Below, piece by piece: positions 1-8,052 of a stretch of DNA of 44,806 nucleotides (its first letter is position 1; each line of letters begins with the position of its first letter). Origin of the DNA: an uncultured Clostridia bacterium (GTDB lineage: Bacteria; Bacillota; Clostridia; Oscillospirales; Butyricicoccaceae); NCBI GenBank assembly GCA_910589115.1, contig CAJUSB010000013.1, positions 1 through 44,806 on the forward strand, given 5' to 3'. The notes under the pieces were generated by a model, which was not told the DNA's origin, searched no databases, and saw only the letters and a program-made list of their open reading frames with translations. The translations under genes and the position numbers were made by a program.

Positions 1-60
1 CTTCCCGCCGCTTGCTCAAGGCGGCATTTGATATATGCCCTTACGGGCGCACGTATAGCT
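1..60 (+). other. 3' end of an unidentified transcript with two short hairpins
   Basis: This stretch shows an imperfect hairpin around 6-24 (GCCGCTT and AAGGCGGC arms) and a GCCC-TTAC-GGGC hairpin at about 37-48, directly followed by the terminator at 61-109. It could be the 3' end of a structured RNA or of a transcript whose gene lies outside the window. No reading frame is convincing. The identity is unknown. Confidence 0.3.
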
Positions 61-109
61 CCCTTATCTTGGTATATCTTTTAGTATACCGCAGATAAGG
101 GGGTTTTTT
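61..109 (+). terminator. Intrinsic terminator of the upstream transcript
   Basis: CCCTTATCT (61-69) pairs with AGATAAGGG (93-101), and GGTATA (71-76) continues the stem with TATACC (85-90). A short loop closes it and a T6 run follows at 104-109. It ends whatever enters from the left and isolates the polysaccharide operon. Confidence 0.9.
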
Positions 110-207
110 ATAACATTTATATAAGGAAGCTTTGTGCATATTTTTTATATGTTTGGAACAATCTGGTTGAATTGTAACAAAAAAATCAGGAAATCAGACA
201 GAGGGAC

Positions 208-236
208 TTGCAATTATCGCTGCATGGTGCTAGAAT
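208..236 (+). promoter_or_regulatory. Promoter of the polysaccharide operon
   Basis: A -35 TTGCAA (208-213) and a -10 TAGAAT (231-236) are separated by exactly 17 bases, with a TG dinucleotide just before the -10. Transcription would start near 243. No other convincing promoter was noticed before the long chain of tightly spaced genes that ends at 24888, so this is the likely main promoter of the cluster. Confidence 0.7.
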
Positions 237-290
237 ATGTAATGGATTTATAAGGATGTTACATTTTCGGCGCAGAGGAGAATTTGAGGA

Positions 291-475
291 ATGGGTCAGA
301 CGAAACGTCCTATGCCGCGGAGGTGCAGAGACGACCCCGGGGTCTATGTCACAAGGGAAAGCGTGGAGCAGTTTTTGAATGCCTACCGTCAGGAGGGATT
401 GAAAGCAATATAAGATTGCTGATCGACCAGGCCCACGACCGCCTTTTAGAGCAGAAACAACTTACGATCGGGTAG
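291..475 (+). pseudogene. Small ORF, probably frameshifted, function unknown
   Basis: An ATG at 291 preceded by GAGGAG (275-280) opens a 40-codon frame that stops at 413. It contains the protein-like stretch VYVTRESVEQFLNAYRQEGL. The adjacent frame then continues with a plausible helical peptide (NIRLLIDQAHDRLLEQKQ) up to a TAG at 475. Joining the two frames at about 405 would give one 60-residue protein, which suggests a single-base frameshift in a small gene. It lies between the cluster promoter and the first long gene. I do not recognise the family, and it could also be an untranslated leader. Confidence 0.35.
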
Positions 476-495
476 AAAGCGGACCTTGAGAATGA

Positions 496-1800
496 ATGAT
501 ATTTCAACTAAGGCCGGATGGAACACTAGGGAAAGGGACTAAAAATGTGGATAAACTGCAAAACAAACTGAGCGAAGAGCTTTCAGGTCCGCTGTTGTTT
601 AACTACGTATGGTGGATATTAAAAGAGGCACAGGAACGCGGCTTTCAGACCCTCTATTTTCTTGCACGGGACGGGTGCCTCCTTCGGGAAATTGCACAGC
701 AGTTTTGCACCAGGTTTCAACTGCCCGTTGAGTGCCGGTATTTGTATTGTTCTCGTGCATCATTGCGTACCCCAAGTTATCATTTAATTGGCACGGAAGC
801 GCATGATTTGCTGTTACAGGGTGGTTATTGCGTTACGCTTCGTTCATTGCTTCAGAGGGCAGCGCTTTCAGAAGAGCAGCAGGAACAAGTTTGCGCAGAT
901 TGCGGCTTTGGACAGATCGAATGGGATCGTACACTTAGCCGTATCGAACGGGCACACATATGTGCAGTGCTTCGGAGTAGCGACGTATGGAACCGCTTTA
1001 TACAGGAAAAGTCAAAAAATGCCTATCAATTTGCTGTCGGTTATCTTGCGCAGGAGGGACTGCTGGAACGCCGGGAGGTTGTACTGGTAGACAGCGGATG
1101 GACAGGATCTATGCAGCGTTCCATGCGGCAGCTGCTGGAGTCCGCAGGGTTTTCCGGCAGACTGACAGGACTTTATTTTGGAATGTATGCAGCCCCCAAA
1201 TCAGAAGCGGACGGCCAATATTTAACTTGGTACTTTGACCATACGGGACGGACAGCCGACAAAATTTTATTTTGCAATAATCTATTTGAATGCTTACTTT
1301 CAGCGCCGCATGGTATGACGACGGGGTATATTTTCCGTGACGGGGGATATCAGCCAGACTGCCTGCCAGAGCCACAGGGGCAACAGCAGATACGCGAATA
1401 TATGCAGCTGGTCTTGCAGTACACGGAAAGACGTCTTCGGCAAACCCGTTTTTCGGAGTTCCATGAGGAAAGGCTGAAAGAAGATACCCGTAAACGGATT
1501 GCGCGGTACATGGCGCATCCTGATGCAGGGGAAGCGGCGGCGTGGGGAAGATTTCTGTTTTGCGATGATATCACGGAGACATATCATTTGCCGCTGGCAG
1601 ACCCCGGGCAGCTGGAATATTTGAAGAATTACAATGTACCGCTTCGCGTGTTGCGGCGCATATTGAAACGACCGGGGAAACATCCTGCACAAGCGCTTTA
1701 TTGGCCATATGGTACGATTGCATTCCTTCCGCGATGGAAGCGGCCCTGGTACCGATGGAATATTTACATATGGGAGTGGATTCGCTATGTTTTGCGATGA
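496..1800 (+). CDS. COG5610-type C-terminal domain protein of polysaccharide locus
   Basis: The protein resembles the C-terminal module of the COG5610 'predicted HAD hydrolase' proteins often found in polysaccharide loci. The hallmark is FLARDGCLLREIAQQF near residues 51-66, followed by YLYCSRASL and later VVLVDSGWTGSMQRS. The same module occurs in the long protein two genes downstream (VARDGYIAM, FYMSRKS, DIGYSGRAQ). No HAD domain precedes it here, so it is a stand-alone copy. Its biochemical role is unknown; a part in glycan assembly is inferred from context. The ATG at 496 has no clear ribosome site. An in-frame GTG at 547, nine bases after AGGGAAAGGG, is a good alternative start. The 3' end overlaps the next gene by 14 bases. 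Confidence 0.8.
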   Translation: MIFQLRPDGTLGKGTKNVDKLQNKLSEELSGPLLFNYVWWILKEAQERGFQTLYFLARDGCLLREIAQQFCTRFQLPVECRYLYCSRASLRTPSYHLIGTEAHDLLLQGGYCVTLRSLLQRAALSEEQQEQVCADCGFGQIEWDRTLSRIERAHICAVLRSSDVWNRFIQEKSKNAYQFAVGYLAQEGLLERREVVLVDSGWTGSMQRSMRQLLESAGFSGRLTGLYFGMYAAPKSEADGQYLTWYFDHTGRTADKILFCNNLFECLLSAPHGMTTGYIFRDGGYQPDCLPEPQGQQQIREYMQLVLQYTERRLRQTRFSEFHEERLKEDTRKRIARYMAHPDAGEAAAWGRFLFCDDITETYHLPLADPGQLEYLKNYNVPLRVLRRILKRPGKHPAQALYWPYGTIAFLPRWKRPWYRWNIYIWEWIRYVLR

Positions 1801-2605
1801 ACCATCAGTAAAAGTTTCCGTCCTGATGGGGGTTCATAACATAGCAGGGCTGCGGTTGTTTGACCGTGCTGTGGGGTCTGTTTTGGCGCAGACAATGGAT
1901 GATTTTGAATTCCTGATCTGTGACGATGGGTCTACGGATCGCACATGGGAACTGCTGGAACGCATTGCAAAACAGGATGCCAGGGTCCGGCTGCTGCGTA
2001 ATACCAAAAATGAAGGGTTGGCATTCACATTGAATCGTTGCTTGCAGGCGGCGCAGGGGGAATATGTTGCGCGGCAGGATGCAGACGATATTTCAGCGCC
2101 AGAACGGTTTGCAGTGCAGCTGGCCTTTTTAGAACAACACCCGGAGATCGCTTTTCTTGGTTCTGATGTTATCCTATGGGATGAATGCGGGGCATGGGGG
2201 AAGCGGGAATTCCCTGAATATCCACAGGTCAGAGATTTCCTGTTTACGATGTCTTTTGTGCATGGTGCGCTAATGTTCCGCCGGGAAGCAGTTCGGAAGG
2301 CTGGCGGATATCGTGTAGCACGGGAAACGCGGAGGGCAGAGGATTACGATTTGTTGATGCGGATGTATGCGCAGGGCCAGAATGGTGCAAATATTTCCCG
2401 GCCGCTGTATGCGTTTCGTGAGGATTCCGCCGCCCGGAAGCGGAGGAAATATCGTTACCGGATTGATGAAGCCGTAGTGCGTTGGCGGGGCTTCCGCAGC
2501 CTTGGTTTGTTGCCTGGTGCATTTCCATATGTGGTAAAACCATTGCTCGTAGGGTTACTGCCACAACAGATTTTACAAAGAGCAAAAAAAGGGAGGAAAT
2601 TTTGA
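1787..2605 (+). CDS. Family 2 glycosyltransferase (272 aa)
   Basis: This is a GT-A fold sugar transferase that should use a nucleotide-sugar donor at the cytoplasmic face. It has the GT2 N-terminal signature (VSVLMGVHN, then CDDGSTDRTWELL), the DXD region ARQDADDIS at about residue 98, and RRAEDYDLLMRMY near residue 185, where GT2 enzymes carry their catalytic acidic motif. The frame is open further upstream. The ATG at 1787 is preferred because GGGAG lies ten bases before it and the protein then begins just before the Rossmann strand. It overlaps the end of the previous gene and shares bases with the ATG of the next, so translation is probably coupled. Sugar specificity cannot be read from the sequence. 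Confidence 0.9.
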   Translation: MFCDEPSVKVSVLMGVHNIAGLRLFDRAVGSVLAQTMDDFEFLICDDGSTDRTWELLERIAKQDARVRLLRNTKNEGLAFTLNRCLQAAQGEYVARQDADDISAPERFAVQLAFLEQHPEIAFLGSDVILWDECGAWGKREFPEYPQVRDFLFTMSFVHGALMFRREAVRKAGGYRVARETRRAEDYDLLMRMYAQGQNGANISRPLYAFREDSAARKRRKYRYRIDEAVVRWRGFRSLGLLPGAFPYVVKPLLVGLLPQQILQRAKKGRKF

Positions 2606-5600
2606 TGAGTGTAGAAACAGGTGCTATGGATTCACTGCCTTTATTGTCGGTGATCGTTCCTGTATATGGCACAGAAAAATTCCTGGGGAAATGTTTGGAT
2701 AGCCTTTTAGAAGAGTCATATCCTAATATGGAGATTATTGTTGTCGATGATTGCTCTCCGGACCAGTCTTATGAGATTATCCAAGATTATATGGAGCGTT
2801 ACGAGAATATTCGCTGTGTTCGGAATGCGGAAAACCAGGGACTTTTCAAGGCGCGTCTGCGCGGTTATGAGGTTGCAAGGGGTGAATATATTTGTTCAGT
2901 CGATAGTGACGATTATGTTGGCATGGATTACCACCGGCTGCTGATGATGCGTGCACTGGAAACAGATGCGGATATTGTTGTTTCAAAATTTGTGATTCAC
3001 AATGTGGAACGAAATACATTACGATATCGCACTTATGGAAACTATGCGATTGAAGAGATTGATTTATCCGGAAAAGATATTATTTTGGATTTTTTTCATA
3101 CAGAGGGTGAGAATTCACACCGATGGCTTGTATGGAATAAGGTTTATAAAAAAGAGCTTTGGGATCGTTCTTATGAAGACCTGTTGAAACTGGATCGCCA
3201 CCAGATTATGCTTGAAGATTTAGCATATGGCACGGTATTCATGACAAATGCAAAGCGATATGTCAGCTGTGAGGCGGACACTTATTTTTATGTGAAGCAT
3301 CCGGAAGCGTCAACCGGGCTGGGCGGGAATTACCAGAAATTATATAAAAACCTGAATGATCAGGTTGAGGCATTTCAGTTTTCTGAAAACTTTTTACGCG
3401 CACGGGGATTGTTTGATTCAGTAGCGGACAAAATGCAGCTGCTGCGGCAGAAGCAGGCGCGCGTTTGGGTGGATATGGGAAATAAGTATGCATTAACCAG
3501 CGGGGAGAAACAGGAAGCAGCTGTTTTGATTCAGCAGATAGCACCGCAGTATGATGCAAATACTTCCTGCGTGGAGGACCCATTTTTTTACCGGGAACAC
3601 ACACCGTGGGATAATCGTCTGGAAAAGCTGAAAAAAGCGATTAGCAGCCCGGAAATACGCTATATCAGTTTTGATATGTTCGATACTTTGGTGTTGCGCC
3701 CTTTTTTTCATCCTTCCGATTTATTTCGCTTGCTTAATCGAAAGTATGATGAGCTTACCTGTGGGCAATCACTGATGAGTTTTTCGGATATGCGGGTGCG
3801 GGCAGAACGCCATGCGCGTCAGATCTATTTGCGCAGCCACCACTTTGAAGATATTACGATTGATGAAATTTATCAGACACTGGAGGCGGATTATCAGGTT
3901 CCTCATACTGTGGCCATGATGCTCCAACAGGAGGAGGAGCGGCTGGAGGTTTACTTTTGTATCCCACGGAAAAAGGTAAAAGAGATTTACGAGTTTGCAC
4001 TTTTTATGGGGAAAAAGCCGATTTGTATAACAGATATTTATTTGAATCGGGAAACCATTGAAGCGATGCTTGCAAAGGCTGGATATACGCAGCTGGATGC
4101 AGTCATTATTTCATCGGAGGAACGTATTACAAAGGCAAGCGGCCATTTATTTGAAGCAGTGCTGAAACAATTTGAAATTTCGCCGGAAGAAATACTTCAT
4201 ATTGGTGATAATTGGGCAAGTGATATTGTAAATGCACGAGCGCATAAAATGACAGCATATTTTACTGCACGGGCGGCTGAATTGTTTAGCAACCGGATTC
4301 CTGATGTGGGTGGGAAAAAGGGGAGGGCAACGTTCGAGGCCTCTTTGGCAAGGAACCCAACCGGGAATTATGCGAAATATAATTTTTCAAAGGGATATCT
4401 TGGTTTTCGCTGTATGCTTGCGCTTACAGCAAATAGGATTTTCGATCATCCATATCTTCCATATGAAAAAGGGACAGACTTCAACCGAAACCCGTATTAT
4501 ATCGGTTATTTTGCATTGGGGATGCATGTTTATGGGATTGTAAGGTGGTTGTTGGAGCTATGTGAAAAGCAGGGCTACCGTACCATTCACTTTGTTGCGC
4601 GTGACGGCTATATTGCGATGAAAGTCTATGAAACTGTCTCAAAATATTACCCGAACGCGCCCAGAGCGAACTATTTCTATATGTCGCGGAAGTCTTTCCT
4701 TCCACTGATCATTTCAAAAGCAGAAGATCTGTATATGCTTCCGGAATTTGCACCATGGAAAGGGAAACGGCCTCTGGATTATATTGAAATGCTGCTTCCG
4801 CTTTTGGAATGGGAGGGGCAGGAGGAGGCTGCTGGTTCCTATCGCAGGCGCGGCGTTATTTTAGAGAAGACGATTGACAGTGAAACGGAATACCGCCAGT
4901 TTATTGATGCACTGATTGAGCTATCCTACAGCCAGAGAAAAACAGACGAGTACCGGTCACGTATGCGGCAGTATTTTTCTGGAATCATTGGTGAAAAGGA
5001 TATCATGTTTGATATTGGCTATAGCGGGCGTGCGCAGGCTATTTTATCGCTCCTGCTTGGCAGAAGCGTTGATGCGGCCTATGTGCATTATCTCAATGAT
5101 AAGGCAATGGATTACGCAGGCAGATTTCATTTTCGTGTGTACTGTTATTATAACCATGTTCCGGCTATTATTGGAAAAATGCGTGAGCTGATACAGTCGG
5201 ACACAATAGGCTCCTGCATTGGTTATGAAATAACAGAAACGGGCGTTGAGCCAGTGCTGGAAAATAGTTCTTACTCTTATCATGCAAAATTTGTGATGAA
5301 GCGTGTTCATCAGGGTGCCTGTGATTTCGCGAAGGATTTCATGGAGACCTTTTCTGAATATATGGAGGAAATGCACTACCGCGATTTTGATCTGGGGTTT
5401 GCGCATGAATATTATTTGCATCATCCAACGGGAGGGGATATGCAGTTATTCAGTGTATTCTATTTTGAGGATGATGTTCTTTATAATAAACAGTACAGCA
5501 GGAAAAAAATCACAGATACATGGTGGGGGGACTTAAAGTGGGGACGTTTGAAGGGTGGTGCAGGCGCAGCTGCTGGATCCAATGATTATGTGGAGATCAG

Positions 5601-7299
5601 CAGTGCTCCGCGTTGGAAAGCGGCCTGTTATTATGCCCTTTTTGATCGCAAAACGTTAAAAGACAAAGCGAAGTCACGGCTGGGCAGCAGGCCGCTGCTT
5701 TATCGGCTGTGCAAAACAGGCTATACGTCTTTGAAAGGCGTTTATAAGGGAGTGCGCCGGATTTATACATTTTTCCGTTATCCTGTTGTGGAGAAGAAAA
5801 AGGATTGTTCCATGAAGGTGATGTCAGGCCAGACAAAGCTCGATGGGACAGGGAAAATTTTATATTCCGCAGTATCGGAATATGGAATTTTATGTTGTAT
5901 GATTCATAAGCAGAGGTATAACGCAGATAAATCCTGCATTTTAATGATTTCTGAATGGAGGAAGAACAAGTTAAAGCTGCTGGAAGAGACTGGGCTTTTT
6001 GAGGCAGTATATGTTTTTAGTGATAATGCATTACGGAAAATATCTTTTAGTATGAATGGCCGGATGAAAAAGGAATCATCCCGTCAAAAGTGTGCGGAAG
6101 AATGGTTTCGAGCATTCGAGATACAGTTTCCATTTGCAATTACGAGTTTTAGTGAAATTATTCTGACAAATAATACAATGTCGCTTGGTCTCTACTTAGA
6201 ACATTTCCATATTGCGTATGTAGCCTTTGAGGAGTCAGCAGGCATATATTCAGAACCATCACTGTTAAGGGGAAATATTCAAATGACGTTTCCGGCTGTT
6301 GAACAGTGGTTGATAGAAACATACAAGTGCTTGGAAGGTGGCGGCGCTTGTCAAAAATGGTATATCAATTATGCTGCACAGAAAAAAGCATTTAGCAAAG
6401 AAAAGACAGAGGATTTCTCTCCCTGTGTTTTGTTAAACAGTTTATCTGAATCCGACCGCAGTAAAATATTATCCGTCTTTGGCGTATATGAAAGCTGTAC
6501 GGAGCAAGGCAACGAAAAATCATGTTTAATTTTAACGTATCCGCTGGCAGACAGGATGAAGATTTCAAAGGCTGACCAGCAATTCATTTATGCATGTTTC
6601 GCTGACCTTTTTAGCAAGGGGCTTGACCTGATTTATATAAAGCCGCATCCAGATGACCATGTAGACTATAGTACCCTATCTGAAATCGAAATAATCCCTT
6701 CGGGAGTTCTTTCAGAATTGCTTTCGTATAGAATTGGCGGGAAGATTCAGCGCGCAGTATCAGCTGTTAGTACGGCACTCAATAATTTATCAGAAATAAA
6801 TGAAAAAATTTATTTTGATTCGGGAATAACAGCGCATTATAAAGAATTGATTCGGTATTGGGTTGTTGTCCGCTGCATTGCGCACATGATGAAGGCAGAA
6901 GACACGATTATTTGCATTGGAACATGCGACATGATATTAAACAATCTGCTTTCTGTATCGGAAGATGAAAATCTAAAAAATCAAATAATTTACCATATGC
7001 AGGATATGCAGGAAACAGTCTCGGGAAAACGAATTTATATCCTTGGGACAGACGCCGAAGAAAAGGATCTTGAATCTGTTCAGCACATGTGCACGGAACA
7101 AGATATTATGATTTCCTTTCATGAATTCATGGGTGCGAATACGCTCCAGATATCTAAGAACCGTTTAAGAGGGGCATACTTATCCGATTTAGAGGATGAA
7201 TTCCTGTATATTAAATATCAATGCAAATCAGAGCGGCCGCTTCACTTTGAACAGATCATGAAAATAATGAATATTCGCATCATAGTAAAGGAGCTGTGA
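2605..7299 (+). CDS. Giant multidomain polysaccharide enzyme: GT2 + HAD + COG5610 C-domain + sialyl/Kdo-transferase-like GT-B
   Basis: The 1564-residue protein is a chain of modules. Residues 1-330 are a GT2 transferase (LSVIVPVYGTEKFL, VVDDCSPDQS, SVDSDDYVG). Residues 350-600 are a HAD domain with motif I FDMFDTLVLRPF at about 357 and motif IV HIGDNWASDIVNA near 532. Residues 600-980 are the COG5610 C-terminal module (HFVARDGYIAM, MFDIGYSGRAQ). Residues 1065-1564 look like a GT-B transferase of the bacterial sialyl/polysialyl/Kdo-transferase type: an acidic FEESAG, a KPHPDD motif near 1346 and a SAVSTALNNL serine motif near 1387, in the usual order. A CMP-sugar synthetase gene begins four bases downstream, which supports a CMP-sugar donor for the last module. 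The ATG at 2605 overlaps the previous stop and has GGGAGG eight bases upstream. The GT-B assignment is by motif only. Confidence 0.85.
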   Translation: MSVETGAMDSLPLLSVIVPVYGTEKFLGKCLDSLLEESYPNMEIIVVDDCSPDQSYEIIQDYMERYENIRCVRNAENQGLFKARLRGYEVARGEYICSVDSDDYVGMDYHRLLMMRALETDADIVVSKFVIHNVERNTLRYRTYGNYAIEEIDLSGKDIILDFFHTEGENSHRWLVWNKVYKKELWDRSYEDLLKLDRHQIMLEDLAYGTVFMTNAKRYVSCEADTYFYVKHPEASTGLGGNYQKLYKNLNDQVEAFQFSENFLRARGLFDSVADKMQLLRQKQARVWVDMGNKYALTSGEKQEAAVLIQQIAPQYDANTSCVEDPFFYREHTPWDNRLEKLKKAISSPEIRYISFDMFDTLVLRPFFHPSDLFRLLNRKYDELTCGQSLMSFSDMRVRAERHARQIYLRSHHFEDITIDEIYQTLEADYQVPHTVAMMLQQEEERLEVYFCIPRKKVKEIYEFALFMGKKPICITDIYLNRETIEAMLAKAGYTQLDAVIISSEERITKASGHLFEAVLKQFEISPEEILHIGDNWASDIVNARAHKMTAYFTARAAELFSNRIPDVGGKKGRATFEASLARNPTGNYAKYNFSKGYLGFRCMLALTANRIFDHPYLPYEKGTDFNRNPYYIGYFALGMHVYGIVRWLLELCEKQGYRTIHFVARDGYIAMKVYETVSKYYPNAPRANYFYMSRKSFLPLIISKAEDLYMLPEFAPWKGKRPLDYIEMLLPLLEWEGQEEAAGSYRRRGVILEKTIDSETEYRQFIDALIELSYSQRKTDEYRSRMRQYFSGIIGEKDIMFDIGYSGRAQAILSLLLGRSVDAAYVHYLNDKAMDYAGRFHFRVYCYYNHVPAIIGKMRELIQSDTIGSCIGYEITETGVEPVLENSSYSYHAKFVMKRVHQGACDFAKDFMETFSEYMEEMHYRDFDLGFAHEYYLHHPTGGDMQLFSVFYFEDDVLYNKQYSRKKITDTWWGDLKWGRLKGGAGAAAGSNDYVEISSAPRWKAACYYALFDRKTLKDKAKSRLGSRPLLYRLCKTGYTSLKGVYKGVRRIYTFFRYPVVEKKKDCSMKVMSGQTKLDGTGKILYSAVSEYGILCCMIHKQRYNADKSCILMISEWRKNKLKLLEETGLFEAVYVFSDNALRKISFSMNGRMKKESSRQKCAEEWFRAFEIQFPFAITSFSEIILTNNTMSLGLYLEHFHIAYVAFEESAGIYSEPSLLRGNIQMTFPAVEQWLIETYKCLEGGGACQKWYINYAAQKKAFSKEKTEDFSPCVLLNSLSESDRSKILSVFGVYESCTEQGNEKSCLILTYPLADRMKISKADQQFIYACFADLFSKGLDLIYIKPHPDDHVDYSTLSEIEIIPSGVLSELLSYRIGGKIQRAVSAVSTALNNLSEINEKIYFDSGITAHYKELIRYWVVVRCIAHMMKAEDTIICIGTCDMILNNLLSVSEDENLKNQIIYHMQDMQETVSGKRIYILGTDAEEKDLESVQHMCTEQDIMISFHEFMGANTLQISKNRLRGAYLSDLEDEFLYIKYQCKSERPLHFEQIMKIMNIRIIVKEL

Positions 7300-7302
7300 C
7301 AT

Positions 7303-8052
7303 ATGAAAGTTATTGGGATTATTCCGTCGCGTTATGCATCTACGAGATTTCCGGGGAAAGGGCTTGCCGACATTTGCGGTAAACCTATGATCTGGTGGGT
7401 GTACCGCAGCCTGAAAAATGCAAAAGGCATTGACGAAGCGTATGTAGCAACAGACGATCAACGGATAGTGGATGTATGTAATCGGGAGAATATCCCGGCC
7501 GTTATGACATCTACAGACTGTGCCACGCATTTAGAGCGGTTGTATGAAGTGTCAACGAAGATCGAAGCTGATTTTTATATCAATGTAAATGGGGATGAAC
7601 CCTTAATTGAGAGCTCAGCGATTGAAGCATTGATACCGGAGCAGGTGAATCCGGATGATAGTTATTTTGCAAATGGCATGATGCTCCTGCGTGATCCGAT
7701 TGATGCCTATGATACATCTAAAATCAAGATTGTAACTGATATGTTTGGCTATGGGATGTATATGTCGCGTACACCGATCCCATTTCCGAAGGGACGCAGT
7801 GATTTTGAATTGAAGAAATTTGTTGGCGTTCAGGCATTTTCTCAAAAAGCATTACAGTTTGCTGCAAGGACCAAGAGGGGATATCTGGAAAGTATAGAAG
7901 ATATTGATGAATTCCGATTCCTTGAAAACGGTCATAAAGTTAAGTTTATATTGACAGAGGCGACAACCTTATCGGTGGACACCCAAAAAGATCTGGAAAA
8001 AGTACGCAGTATTATACAAAATAAGTTGGATAGTGGGGCGCTCGTGTTATGA
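7303..8052 (+). CDS. kdsB: CMP-Kdo synthetase-like cytidylyltransferase (KdsB family)
   Basis: The enzyme activates an ulosonic acid with CTP to give a CMP-sugar and pyrophosphate. The match to KdsB is direct: IIPSRYASTRFPGKGLADICGKPMI at the N-terminus (CTP binding), YVATDD, NVNGDEPLIE around residue 95, and the family length of about 250 residues. Several positions differ from Gram-negative KdsB, for example SRTPIPFP where E. coli has SRATIPW, so the substrate may be a Kdo-like sugar rather than Kdo. No kdsA or neuB gene is in the window; an unrelated aldolase follows with a 4-base overlap. The ATG has AAAGGAG nine bases upstream. CMP-Kdo enzymes are uncommon in Firmicutes. Confidence 0.88.
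   Translation: MKVIGIIPSRYASTRFPGKGLADICGKPMIWWVYRSLKNAKGIDEAYVATDDQRIVDVCNRENIPAVMTSTDCATHLERLYEVSTKIEADFYINVNGDEPLIESSAIEALIPEQVNPDDSYFANGMMLLRDPIDAYDTSKIKIVTDMFGYGMYMSRTPIPFPKGRSDFELKKFVGVQAFSQKALQFAARTKRGYLESIEDIDEFRFLENGHKVKFILTEATTLSVDTQKDLEKVRSIIQNKLDSGALVL

Noticed and set aside
1..109. Type II CRISPR tracrRNA 3' end
   Set aside because: The hairpin row ending in a terminator is compatible, but no repeat, anti-repeat or cas gene is visible, so the name cannot be supported.
2482..2604. Upstream extension of the 1564-residue protein
   Set aside because: The extra 41 residues overlap the GT2 gene and lack a ribosome site; GGGAGG points to the ATG at 2605.
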